From: JBBTTS01 sp038064135
GTDB lineage: Bacteria > Patescibacteriota > Saccharimonadia > Saccharimonadales > OMJO01
Length of the DNA stretch: 16,503 nt
Direction: 5' to 3'
Assembly: GCA_038064135.1 (NCBI GenBank)
Contig: JBBTTS010000007.1
Span: 1-16,503 of the forward strand
Position numbers and translations under genes: made by a program
The notes under the pieces: generated by a model
Told to the model about the DNA's origin: nothing
Database searches by the model: none
The model's input: only the letters and a program-made list of their open reading frames with translations
In this document: piece after piece, positions 7,671 through 14,782 of the stretch
How the letters are laid out: every line of letters starts with the position of its first letter
Numbering within the stretch: the stretch's first letter is position 1

Positions 7671-9069
7671 CGTTTGTCACCTCGTCGATTCCACCCTTCA
7701 TATAAAAAGCACTCTCTGATTTATCGTCGTGCTTGCCGTCTAAAATTTCTCGAAACCCAGCAATTGTATCGGCAAGGGAAACATATTTCCCAGGTTTTCC
7801 TATAAATACTTCAGCCACAAAAAAAGGTTGGGTCAAAAATCGCTGAATCCTACGAGCGCGGGCAACTGTAAGCTTGTCTTCGTCACTCAGCTCTTCCATG
7901 CCTAAAATTGCAATAATATCTTGTAAATCTTTGTAACGTTGTAGAACGCGTTGAACTTCGCGGGCCACTAGGTAATGATCTTCGCCAACTATTTCTGGGT
8001 CTAAAATTGTCGAGCTGCTATCTAATGGGTCGACCGCTGGATAAAGTCCTAACTCGGTCAATGCGCGACTAAGTACAATAGTCGAATCAAGATGGGCGAA
8101 AGTTGTGGCAGGTGCAGGGTCGGTTAGGTCGTCGGCTGGCACATAAACAGCTTGTACGGAGGTAATTGAACCTTTTCGGGTTGATGTAATACGTTCTTGC
8201 AATGCGCCCATTTCTTGGGCTAAGTTAGGTTGATATCCCACAGCCGATGGCAAACGACCCAAAAGGGCCGAGACTTCACTACCGGCCTGTGTAAATCTGA
8301 ATATGTTATCAATAAATAACAAAACGTCGTTGCCTTGGTCTCGAAAACCTTCAGCAATACTAAGTCCGCTTAAGCCAACACGCAAACGTGCTCCTGGTGG
8401 TTCGTTCATCTGACCAAAAACTAAGCTGGTTTTGTCGAGCACACCACTTTCGGCCATTTCGTGGTATAAGTCATTACCTTCGCGGGTTCGTTCGCCGACG
8501 CCAGCAAAAACCGAATAACCACTATGAAATTTTGCGATATTGTTAATAAGTTCGGTGATTAGTACGGTTTTTCCGACACCAGCCCCACCAAACAAGCCAA
8601 CTTTACCACCTTTGGTTATTGGACAAATTAGGTCAATTACTTTAATGCCGGTTTCTAAAATCTCAACATTTCCAGATTGGTCGATTAGGGCAGGAGGGGA
8701 TTTATGGATTGGGCTTGTTTTTGTAAAAGTTCCGGCTTTGCCATCTATTGGCTGGCCAATCACGTTAAACATTCGCCCCAGTGTTTCGGTGCCAATTGGC
8801 ACACTGATAGGCGCACCGCTATCAGTAACTTCAGAACCCCTAGTTAAACCATCGGTGCTGCCTAAAGCTACAGTCCGAACACTGGTTTCACTAAGATGTT
8901 GAGCAACTTCTAAAACCAGCCGGTTTCCGGCTCGATCTAATGTGAGAGCGTTGTACATTGCCGGTAAATGTGATGCCTCAAAATCAACATCAACTACTAC
9001 GCCAACTACTTGACTAACCCTTCCTGTTGTCTTTGCTTTTGTCACTGATTTATCTTTGGTCTTTTTCAT
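7651..9069 (-). CDS. atpD: F-type ATP synthase subunit beta (catalytic)
   Basis: The beta subunit carries the catalytic nucleotide sites of F1. Visible motifs are Walker A GGAGVGKT (161-168, K167), GERTREGNDLYHEM with catalytic E193 and R194, Walker B LLFIDNIFRF (D254), the VYVPADDLTDPAPATTF segment, and a DELSEED-type loop EELSDED (392-398) that contacts gamma. The length of 472 residues is normal. The first 15 residues are a Lys/Thr-rich extension (MKKTKDKSVTKAKTT) before the usual GRV start. The C-terminus ends slightly differently from the norm (EVTNDGPSAN). ATG 9069 overlaps the atpG stop as TAATG, with GGAGG ten bases upstream, so translation is probably coupled. Its last codons contain the start and ribosome binding site of the small gene at 7497-7670. 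Confidence 0.98.
   Translation of the reverse strand: MKKTKDKSVTKAKTTGRVSQVVGVVVDVDFEASHLPAMYNALTLDRAGNRLVLEVAQHLSETSVRTVALGSTDGLTRGSEVTDSGAPISVPIGTETLGRMFNVIGQPIDGKAGTFTKTSPIHKSPPALIDQSGNVEILETGIKVIDLICPITKGGKVGLFGGAGVGKTVLITELINNIAKFHSGYSVFAGVGERTREGNDLYHEMAESGVLDKTSLVFGQMNEPPGARLRVGLSGLSIAEGFRDQGNDVLLFIDNIFRFTQAGSEVSALLGRLPSAVGYQPNLAQEMGALQERITSTRKGSITSVQAVYVPADDLTDPAPATTFAHLDSTIVLSRALTELGLYPAVDPLDSSSTILDPEIVGEDHYLVAREVQRVLQRYKDLQDIIAILGMEELSDEDKLTVARARRIQRFLTQPFFVAEVFIGKPGKYVSLADTIAGFREILDGKHDDKSESAFYMKGGIDEVTNDGPSAN
7678..7683 (-). promoter_or_regulatory. Shine-Dalgarno of the small gene between atpD and atpC
   Basis: GAGGTG on the minus strand lies within the last codons of atpD, seven bases before the ATG at 7670. 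It matches the anti-Shine-Dalgarno at six consecutive bases and is the main evidence that the 57-codon frame is translated. Confidence 0.6.
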
Positions 9070-9947
9070 TATTTCATTGCCTCCGTTCCACCAGTTATTT
9101 CTGCTAATTCTTGAGTTATTGATGCTTGGCGCGCTGTATTGAACGCCAAAGTCAAATCGTCTATTAATTCTGATGCATTATCGGTTGCATTTTTCATAGC
9201 TAGCATTCGCATTGAGTGTTCGCTGGCGACGCTTTCCAGTGTAGCTTGCCAAAGCTGGGCCTCTAAAAGCCTCTCGGTTACACCATCAAGAACTGCCTCT
9301 ACCGAGGGTTCAAAAGTTGCGTTGGCCAAAGCAGTAACTTTGTCTTGATCTGCTTCGCTTGTGTCGAATCTAGCGGGCAATAATAGCAAATTTTTAGCTT
9401 CTTGAACAATGTTCGACTTTAGGTCAGTATACAAAAGCTCTACGTCATCTACAGATTTAGATTTAAATTGTTCAATGATTGTTTGCAATAACGGACGCAC
9501 ATCATTTGCGCTTGGCTTATCGCCAAAAGCATTGTAAGTGGCCAACACTTCTACGCCCTGGAGTCGCTTAACAAAATTGGCACCTTGCTTACCAATAATG
9601 GCAACTTTAACTTGTATATTAGAATTTTGATCATTAATAATCGAGCGAGTTAACAATCGAAGAATGTTGGCATTGTAAGCACCTGCCAGACCTCGGTCGC
9701 TAGTAATAACCACATATAACTTACACTTTAGCGGTCTTTTTTGGTAAAGAGGGTGCTGCTCGACATCAGTCATTGTACTTAGCCTAGCCAAAAGGGAAGT
9801 TGCAGCGATTCTGTAAGGCCTGCTAGCATGGGCAGAATCTTGGGTTTTGCGCATTTTACTAGCGGCTACAAGTTCCATGGCTTTGGTGATTTGTTTGGTA
9901 TTTTTTACTGAGCCAATCCGCCGCTTTAAAGTAATTGTATTAGCCAC
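9069..9947 (-). CDS. atpG: F-type ATP synthase subunit gamma
   Basis: Gamma is the rotating shaft of F1. The N-terminal helix has the family motif TLKRRIGSVKNTKQITKAM followed by ELVAASKMRK, and the C-terminal helix has MLAMKNATDNASELI and NTARQASITQELAEI. The central fold includes VVITSDRGLAGAYN, another family signature. The length of 292 residues is normal. The start codon is GTG at 9947. It lies inside the end of the upstream small gene (8-base overlap), with GGAG at 9954-9957 as Shine-Dalgarno. The start is set by the conserved MANTITLKRRI beginning. Confidence 0.97.
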   Translation of the reverse strand: MANTITLKRRIGSVKNTKQITKAMELVAASKMRKTQDSAHASRPYRIAATSLLARLSTMTDVEQHPLYQKRPLKCKLYVVITSDRGLAGAYNANILRLLTRSIINDQNSNIQVKVAIIGKQGANFVKRLQGVEVLATYNAFGDKPSANDVRPLLQTIIEQFKSKSVDDVELLYTDLKSNIVQEAKNLLLLPARFDTSEADQDKVTALANATFEPSVEAVLDGVTERLLEAQLWQATLESVASEHSMRMLAMKNATDNASELIDDLTLAFNTARQASITQELAEITGGTEAMK

Positions 9948-10203
9948 CTAATTCTCCAAGCGACTTAAAATATTCAACTACAGCAGCTTGACCCGCCTGA
10001 TATCCTGCCTCATATCCAACCGTAATTCCATTCTTCGCACCAGTAAGAGCCATGTCAACAGCTGTATCGCGACTACATTGCCATGCTTCGACAAATCGAT
10101 TTAGACCCTTTCTTGCAAATACATAGGCGTCTATACTGCTCGCAATCCCGTCAGCCAGAGTCAATATTTCAGCAGGAACTATTTCACTATTTAACTCACT
10201 CAT
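9940..10203 (-). CDS. Small glycine-zipper protein of unknown function encoded between atpA and atpG ('X')
   Basis: This 87-residue gene sits between the alpha and gamma genes, where standard atp operons have nothing. Its ATG overlaps the atpA stop (ATGA, 10200-10203), and its end overlaps the atpG start by eight bases, so it is firmly part of the operon. The protein looks mostly helical. The N-terminal half is amphipathic (PAEILTLADGIASSIDAYVF, RKGLNRFVEAW). The C-terminal half carries glycines at 55, 59, 63, 67 and 71, a GxxxGxxxGxxxGxxxG zipper with few charges (K57, E65), followed by QAAVVEYFKSLGELGG. Glycine zippers usually let helices pack tightly, often in membranes or oligomers. There is one Cys (43). 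No standard F-ATPase subunit matches. A structural or regulatory accessory subunit is plausible but is inferred from position and overlaps only. Confidence 0.85.
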   Translation of the reverse strand: MSELNSEIVPAEILTLADGIASSIDAYVFARKGLNRFVEAWQCSRDTAVDMALTGAKNGITVGYEAGYQAGQAAVVEYFKSLGELGG

Positions 10204-11759
10204 GATTTAGATTCTACTTTCGTATTTTCTACTGTTTTGTAGCTATCTGCTATTTTGCGAGCTAACCCAACGATATCTTCCTTTAGTTTGTCGTCTGGCT
10301 CAGAACCCTGATTAAGTTTTTCGAGTTGCTTTTGTTGGGTGGTTTTTAAATCGCGAAGCAAATTTTGGGCGACTTTTTTAATGTTTTCGATTGGTACCGC
10401 GTCAAAACAGCCTTCGGCTCCAGCGACAAGCAATGCGTACATTTCCCAGACTGCATATGGACTGTACTGCGGCTGTTTCAGAAGCTCGGTAAGCCTTTGT
10501 CCACGCTCGATGCGCTGGCGAGTCTCGACATCTAAATCTGTACTAAATTGACTAAATGCTGCTAATTCGCGGAACTGTGCCAAGTCGACTCGCAAGCTTT
10601 TGGCAATACTTTTAACCGCCTTGGTTTGAGCATTTCCACCAACACGCGAAACACTAAGCCCCACCGAAATTGCCGGGCGAATACCCTGATAAAACAGATT
10701 AGTTTCAAGAAATATTTGGCCATCGGTAATCGAGATTACGTTGGTAGGGATGTAAGCACTAATATCACCGGCTTGAGTTTCGATTATGGGCAGGGCAGTT
10801 AGGCTTCCAGCTCCAAGTTCGTCATTCAATTTTGCGGCACGCTCAAGTAGCCTTGAATGTAAATAAAAAACATCACCTGGGTAAGCCTCACGACCCGGTG
10901 GTCGTCGCAGCAGTAAGCTCATTTGACGATATGCAGCCGCGTGTTTAGAAAGATCGTCATAAATTATTAGGGCATGTTGTTTGTTGTCCCGGAAATATTC
11001 ACCCATGGCCGCACCAGCATAAGGTGCAAGGTACTGCAAACTTGCTGGGTCAGCAGCACTTGTGGCCACAATTATAGTTTGATCTATCACACCTTCACGC
11101 CGCAGACGTTCAACCAAGCGTGCTACCTTACTTAATTTTTGCCCAACTGCCACATAAATATTAATCACTCCGGTGTTTTGGCGAGTTTGATTTATCATTG
11201 CGTCAACCGCCAAAGCTGTTTTACCGGTTTGACGATCGCCAATGATAAGTTCGCGTTGACCACGACCAATTGGTACCATGGCATCTACGGCCATAATTCC
11301 TGTCATCAAAGGTTCGTGCACACTTTTACGGTCCAGTACAGCGGGTGCGGTTTGCTCAACTTTGGACATTTGGCTAGTTTTAACAGCGCCACGACCATCT
11401 AGGGGATTGCCAAGCGGATCTACCACTCGGCCAACAAGTTCTGGGCCAACCGGAACTTCTAAAACTTCACCGGTGAGTTTAGCGGTTGTGCCAGCTTTTA
11501 TATGAATGTCGTCGCCAAGTAGTACCGCCCCAATCTCATCTTGACCTAAATTAAATGCAAAAGCTGTAATTGTTGTACCATCATCAGCGGCAATGTCGAT
11601 CATTTCGTTATAGCCACAGTTTGCAAGTCCATAAATCCACAGCACCCCGTCACTAACCCGGGTAACGATACCGACCGACTCTATCTCGGGTTTGTGGCGA
11701 AGATCATCAATGGCCTTTTTAATATTTGCCGAAAGTTCATTGATAGTAATATCACTCAT
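10200..11759 (-). CDS. atpA: F-type ATP synthase subunit alpha
   Basis: Alpha alternates with beta in the F1 hexamer and binds nucleotide non-catalytically. The Walker A is GDRQTGKT (174-181, K180). The DPLGNPLDGRG segment, EAYPGDVFYLHSRLLERAAK and RPAISVGLSVSRVGG are all present; the last supplies the arginine finger R372 to the beta catalytic site. The length of 519 residues is normal, and the N-terminus begins with a helix (INELSANIKKAIDDLRHK) of the kind that normally docks onto delta. ATG 11759 lies seven bases after the atpH stop with no good Shine-Dalgarno, so translation is probably coupled to atpH. Its TGA stop overlaps the ATG of the next small gene. Confidence 0.98.
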   Translation of the reverse strand: MSDITINELSANIKKAIDDLRHKPEIESVGIVTRVSDGVLWIYGLANCGYNEMIDIAADDGTTITAFAFNLGQDEIGAVLLGDDIHIKAGTTAKLTGEVLEVPVGPELVGRVVDPLGNPLDGRGAVKTSQMSKVEQTAPAVLDRKSVHEPLMTGIMAVDAMVPIGRGQRELIIGDRQTGKTALAVDAMINQTRQNTGVINIYVAVGQKLSKVARLVERLRREGVIDQTIIVATSAADPASLQYLAPYAGAAMGEYFRDNKQHALIIYDDLSKHAAAYRQMSLLLRRPPGREAYPGDVFYLHSRLLERAAKLNDELGAGSLTALPIIETQAGDISAYIPTNVISITDGQIFLETNLFYQGIRPAISVGLSVSRVGGNAQTKAVKSIAKSLRVDLAQFRELAAFSQFSTDLDVETRQRIERGQRLTELLKQPQYSPYAVWEMYALLVAGAEGCFDAVPIENIKKVAQNLLRDLKTTQQKQLEKLNQGSEPDDKLKEDIVGLARKIADSYKTVENTKVESKS

Positions 11760-11766
11760 AATATTT

Positions 11767-12171
11767 TTAAATATTACCTTTCAAAGCGGCCTGCTTGAAT
11801 CGACTCATTCGATCATGAACACTTAAATTTAGTTGTTCGGCTGGAAGGTCAAGCCTTACACCACCTACAACCGCGGCGTCAATTCGACTATTCATAATCA
11901 CTTTTTTTGCTTTTGTGTGTTCACGTTTTACCATTGTAGACAGTTCTTTTTGTACTTTTTCAGTTAGTTCGAACGCACTTACGACATTTATTTCTAACAG
12001 TCCGGATTCTGATCGAATTGCCAAAACGTCACGCATTAATGAGGGAAGTTGGGCAGTTTGTTTTTGTTTAATTAGCAAAATTGCAATATCCCTAACCAAT
12101 TGCTCTGTATTTTTAGAATCATCGAGCTGATTAGCTATAATCTTAGCTAAAGTTTGGCGTTCATATTTCAC
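11767..12171 (-). CDS. atpH: F-type ATP synthase subunit delta, with shortened N-terminal domain
   Basis: Delta joins the top of F1 to the b-subunit peripheral stalk. The C-terminal half fits the family: LLEINVVSAFELTEKVQKEL, then AAVVGGVRLDLPAEQLNLSV followed by HDRMSRFKQAAL, which aligns with the usual GGV...SV..RL ending. The protein has only 134 residues, against about 175-180 normally. Only about 30 residues precede the LLIKQKQTAQLPSL helix where about 75 are expected, so much of the N-terminal helical bundle is absent. The start is GTG at 12171, overlapping the atpF stop as GTGA, with AAGGGG as Shine-Dalgarno. An in-frame TGA at 12196-12198 rules out a longer protein without a frameshift. 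Confidence 0.88.
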   Translation of the reverse strand: MKYERQTLAKIIANQLDDSKNTEQLVRDIAILLIKQKQTAQLPSLMRDVLAIRSESGLLEINVVSAFELTEKVQKELSTMVKREHTKAKKVIMNSRIDAAVVGGVRLDLPAEQLNLSVHDRMSRFKQAALKGNI

Positions 12172-12704
12172 GTTAGTCGCCCCTTTACGGCTGCCTCAAT
12201 TATTGCGGCATCTTTTTTGCGATCTATTTTTTGGCCAACTACTGCTTCAGTAGCATCGGCTACCAAGTGAACGAGGTCTTTTTGAAGTTTACGTTTCGTC
12301 AATGCGGATTCGTGTTGTGACTTAATTTCAGCTTCTTCTAAAATAACTTTGGTTTTTTGATGAGCTGCTTTTTCGGCTTGGCGGAGAAGTTGTCGACCCT
12401 CTTTTTGAGCGTTGGAAAGAATTAGATCCGCTTCGTGTCGAGCATTACGAATAGTCTCGGCAGCTTGCTGAGCTTGTTCTTCACGCTCTTTGGCTAGCTG
12501 TTCGCCAAGTTTTACACCATCTTCGATAACTAGACGCCTCTTTTCTAAAATAGCCACGACTCGGTTAAAGGCAAGCTTTTTCAAAATAATAAAAACAAGT
12601 AAAAAAGTAATTAGCTGCAAAATAAAGGCCTGAACATTTACCCCTAAGGCTTCAAGCGGTGAAGCACTGGCACTAGTCGTTTCGGCAAATAGAAATATCG
12701 GCAT
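12168..12704 (-). CDS. atpF: F-type ATP synthase subunit b
   Basis: Subunit b forms the peripheral stalk as a membrane-anchored coiled coil. A single hydrophobic segment lies at about residues 24-44 (VQAFILQLITFLLVFIILKK), followed by the usual AFNRVVAILEKR link and a long charged helix rich in Ala, Gln, Glu and Lys (about 55-160). The length of 178 residues is a little above the usual 156-170. Residues 1-23 include an Ala/Ser/Thr-rich stretch (ETTSASASP) that is probably extracytoplasmic. Only one b gene is present, so a b homodimer is expected. ATG 12704 has GGAGG four bases upstream; the TGA stop overlaps the atpH GTG. Confidence 0.95.
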   Translation of the reverse strand: MPIFLFAETTSASASPLEALGVNVQAFILQLITFLLVFIILKKLAFNRVVAILEKRRLVIEDGVKLGEQLAKEREEQAQQAAETIRNARHEADLILSNAQKEGRQLLRQAEKAAHQKTKVILEEAEIKSQHESALTKRKLQKDLVHLVADATEAVVGQKIDRKKDAAIIEAAVKGRLT

Positions 12705-12723
12705 TAATCCTCCGTAAAAATAA

Positions 12724-12957
12724 TCATTTAATAATAAACAGCGACGCGAATACCAAAAGTGCCATTAGTTCAACAATTGCTACAAATACTAATATTTGAC
12801 CTAAAAATTTTGCCGATTCGGGATTTCGGCCCACGGCGTTCATAAATGCATTGCCGATTAGACCCACCCCAATACCCGGGCCAATCATACCAGCGCCTAA
12901 CATCAAGCCTTTACCTATTACTTCTACGTTTCCGGTTAGTTCTGCTAAATACCACAT
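12724..12957 (-). CDS. atpE: F-type ATP synthase subunit c (proteolipid ring)
   Basis: Subunit c forms the ion-translocating ring of Fo. It is a 77-residue hairpin: TM1 with the Gly-rich packing motif (GAGMIGPGIGVGLIG), the polar loop GRNPE (43-47), and TM2 with the ion-binding carboxylate E63 (VAIVELMALLVF). The residue four after Pro27 is Val31, and the residue after Glu63 is Leu. The Gln and Ser ligands used by sodium-binding c-rings such as that of Ilyobacter are therefore missing, and proton coupling is predicted. ATG 12957 has AAAGGAG five bases upstream. It lies 19 bases after the atpB stop. Confidence 0.96.
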   Translation of the reverse strand: MWYLAELTGNVEVIGKGLMLGAGMIGPGIGVGLIGNAFMNAVGRNPESAKFLGQILVFVAIVELMALLVFASLFIIK

Positions 12958-12976
12958 ATTTACTCCTTTAGTTAAG

Positions 12977-13807
12977 TTATTTTGCTACTTTTTGACTATG
13001 CATGGTGTGAACCAACGTATCCTCAAACTCGTGGTCAGAATTATCACTGTGTTTGATGGCCAAAGATAAATATGTAACGGTCAACATCACAAATATGTAT
13101 GCTTGTAAAACTGCAACACCAACCTCTAACCCTAAAAATGGTAGAGCCGTAATAGGTGCAGCAAATTTACCCAAGTAAGCAAAAACCGAGATAATAATTT
13201 CGCCGATGGCAATGTTCAAAAAAAGTCGTAATGCTAAGCTAAACAAGCGCACAATTTCGCCAAAAAGTTCGTATATTCCTGCAACGTAGGTTAATGGGTT
13301 TTTTAGATTTCCGGCAAAATAATGCCTAAGATGTCGCACAGGACCAGATTCACGAATAGCAAAATATTGAACCAAAGCAAGCGACACTAGCGAAGCCGCC
13401 AGCGTGCCATTTAGGTCGGCCGTGAAAGGACGAAATGCTGGGTTGCCGCCTACGGTAAATGATTCGCCAATAACTGGCAATAGTCCCAGCAAATTACTAA
13501 GAGCGATAAAAAAGAAAATAGCCGCAAAGTATGGGGCATATTTTATTGCTTTAGCGCGCGATCCTAGGCTGTTTTTTAACAGGTCCACAATAAATTCGGT
13601 CCCGGCCTCAACTATCTGCACAAATCCACTTTTAGGATGAACTCGGCTGCGGAAGGCGGCAGAAACTAAAGCAACAATTAATATTAGTCCTACTATCCAA
13701 CCATACAAAACAGAGTTAGTGATCTGCCAGCTGCCAATTTCAAAAAGCGGCGAAGGCGTAATATGAACCGGTGGACCTGTTTCTGTTGCAGCAATCAGCC
13801 AATTCAT
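12977..13807 (-). CDS. atpB: F-type ATP synthase subunit a
   Basis: Subunit a provides the ion half-channels next to the c-ring. The essential arginine is R194 in LALRLFLNIAIGEI, which replaces the common LRLFGNMFAGE with bulkier residues near the arginine. The last helices carry LQAYIFVMLTVTYLSLAI (234-251). There are about five to six hydrophobic segments, and the N-terminus contains HITPSPLFEIGSWQITNSV, as in the family. The length of 276 residues is normal. ATG 13807 overlaps the atpI end by four bases and has AGAGGT five bases upstream. The C-terminal tail is hydrophilic and His-rich (HTMHSQKVAK). Confidence 0.97.
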   Translation of the reverse strand: MNWLIAATETGPPVHITPSPLFEIGSWQITNSVLYGWIVGLILIVALVSAAFRSRVHPKSGFVQIVEAGTEFIVDLLKNSLGSRAKAIKYAPYFAAIFFFIALSNLLGLLPVIGESFTVGGNPAFRPFTADLNGTLAASLVSLALVQYFAIRESGPVRHLRHYFAGNLKNPLTYVAGIYELFGEIVRLFSLALRLFLNIAIGEIIISVFAYLGKFAAPITALPFLGLEVGVAVLQAYIFVMLTVTYLSLAIKHSDNSDHEFEDTLVHTMHSQKVAK

Positions 13808-14091
13808 TTTTTACCTCTTTTAGTCTGTACTTGTTTGATGGTTACTGCCACCACCCAAACCACACCACCAGTCGCAATCATAAGCGCTGCCAAGGTGTAT
13901 GACGGTTCGGATTTAAATTTGTTATCTAGCCATGTGCCGATAATTACAGGGATAATTACTACTAATGCTAAACGCCAGCCCATATCAATAGCCGACGCGA
14001 CAAATTGCTGTTTAGCAACAGCCATAGCTGCTAGCCTTTCAATTTCATCAACATCAGTCGATTTTACCCTCGTTGCCACGCCCTGTTTCAT
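13804..14091 (-). CDS. atpI: AtpI/AtpZ-like ATP synthase accessory membrane protein
   Basis: This small protein heads the atp operon, as AtpI/AtpZ-type proteins usually do; they help c-ring assembly and may carry divalent cations. It has 95 residues with two membrane segments (about 38-55, DMGWRLALVVIIPVII, and 64-85, SYTLAALMIATGGVVWVVAV) separated by the characteristic GTWLDNKF (52-59). The N-terminal 35 residues are charged and cytoplasmic-like; the C-terminus is basic (KQVQTKRGKK). ATG 14091 lacks a Shine-Dalgarno but lies 11 bases after a strong extended -10 box, which implies a very short leader. The call is by family pattern and position; AtpI and AtpZ are hard to tell apart at this size. 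Confidence 0.85.
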   Translation of the reverse strand: MKQGVATRVKSTDVDEIERLAAMAVAKQQFVASAIDMGWRLALVVIIPVIIGTWLDNKFKSEPSYTLAALMIATGGVVWVVAVTIKQVQTKRGKK

Positions 14092-14102
14092 TCTCAGGTT
14101 AA

Positions 14103-14132
14103 AGTATAGCAGTTTTGCTCACTTACGGGCAA
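14103..14132 (-). promoter_or_regulatory. Predicted main promoter of the ATP synthase operon (extended -10)
   Basis: On the minus strand TTGCCC (14127-14132), an 18-base spacer and TGC-TATACT (14103-14111) form an extended -10 promoter. It is one of the best sigma-70-like sites in the window. Transcription would start near 14096, about five bases before the atpI ATG, leaving no room for a Shine-Dalgarno. Confidence 0.6.
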
Positions 14133-14140
14133 CAGATTTA

Positions 14141-14752
14141 TCAGGGGAAAGATTGTTTCAGCCGCTGCATTGGCGTAAGTTCTTCGCCACCACTGCAACC
14201 ACCTGGGTCGAACTTACCATTAAACTCTTTAGCATCAGCTGGAATTTGTTCGAAACGCTTCATTAATGTTTTTTGATCGTCGTTACCAAAATTTATCAGC
14301 AAGCGGTCTTGGCTGTTAATTAATCGATTGGCTAACGAAGTTTCGATTTTACCGTTTAATATGAAACTGAGTTTATTTTGACCTTCTGCTACAAATACAC
14401 CATTGTCGGTTTTTATTGAATCGTTATTAACACCATAACCTAAATTGGCTAAAAAATGCCCCCATGTTACAGCGTGGGCATGAATATGAACCAGTGAGGC
14501 ATTTTGGTTGTGCATATGAGCTCGATTTTTAGGATTATTGTGAGAATCACTTGCGCAAGCGGCAACCTCTTCGTAAAAAGTAAAGCTATTAAATTCGTCT
14601 TGCTTGCCGTGTATATATAATGCAAAATTTGCATGGTAGTGAATGTTTTCACTTTTAAAAGTAATGAACCTGATCGAGATTAAAAATAAAACACCCGCTA
14701 AGAACCCACAACTCAGAAGTAACAGAAATTTATTTTTCAGTATTTTCGTCAT
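14141..14752 (-). CDS. Membrane-anchored histidine-rich protein, probable extracytoplasmic metal binder
   Basis: This 203-residue protein has an N-terminal hydrophobic anchor (about 8-30) after a Lys-rich start. The outer domain carries clustered histidines: HYHANF (38, 40), YIHGK (48), HNNP (71), AHMHN (79, 81), and VHIHAHAVTWGHFL (89, 91, 93, 99). Two cysteines lie at 66 and 186 (GGCSGG). The spacing HxH ... MHN ... HxHxHxVTWG..L..LG resembles a family of unnamed archaeal and CPR proteins that I know only by pattern. Binding of Cu, Zn or a similar metal is inferred from the His clusters and not proven. C15 sits in LLSC, but the hydrophobic run continues past it, so a lipoprotein is unlikely. 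It lies 49 bases before the atp operon without an obvious terminator. ATG 14752 has no Shine-Dalgarno. Confidence 0.8.
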   Translation of the reverse strand: MTKILKNKFLLLLSCGFLAGVLFLISIRFITFKSENIHYHANFALYIHGKQDEFNSFTFYEEVAACASDSHNNPKNRAHMHNQNASLVHIHAHAVTWGHFLANLGYGVNNDSIKTDNGVFVAEGQNKLSFILNGKIETSLANRLINSQDRLLINFGNDDQKTLMKRFEQIPADAKEFNGKFDPGGCSGGEELTPMQRLKQSFP

Positions 14753-14762
14753 CTAGTTATTA

Positions 14763-14782
14763 ACTATAACAGCTGTTAAAAT
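14763..14782. promoter_or_regulatory. Back-to-back promoter built on a 12-bp palindrome
   Basis: TAACAGCTGTTA (14767-14778) is a perfect palindrome. Reading out on minus it gives TGT-TATAGT (14763-14771), an extended -10 placed ten bases before the ATG at 14752. Reading out on plus it gives TGT-TAAAAT (14774-14782), which overlaps the first ATG of the small gene and would start transcripts near GTG 14790. A separate TATAAC (14765-14770) could serve ATG 14781. The palindrome could also be an operator. Confidence 0.4.

Noticed and set aside
10200..12170. Alternative genetic code with UGA as glycine, as in some CPR lineages
   Set aside because: atpA and atpF end in TGA exactly where the families end and where overlapping starts occur, so UGA works as a stop.
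12724..12957. Sodium-type ATP synthase
   Set aside because: The c-subunit ligands for sodium (Gln in TM1, Ser after the Glu) are absent.
13763..14266. A 167-codon plus-strand frame across atpB, atpI and the His-rich gene
   Set aside because: It spans three well-supported minus-strand genes and the atp promoter, and its composition is not protein-like.
14700..14752. Lipoprotein signal (Cys15 in LLSC) in the His-rich protein
   Set aside because: The residue at -2 is Leu, which does not fit the lipobox well, and the hydrophobic segment continues about 15 residues past the Cys, so a transmembrane anchor is more likely.
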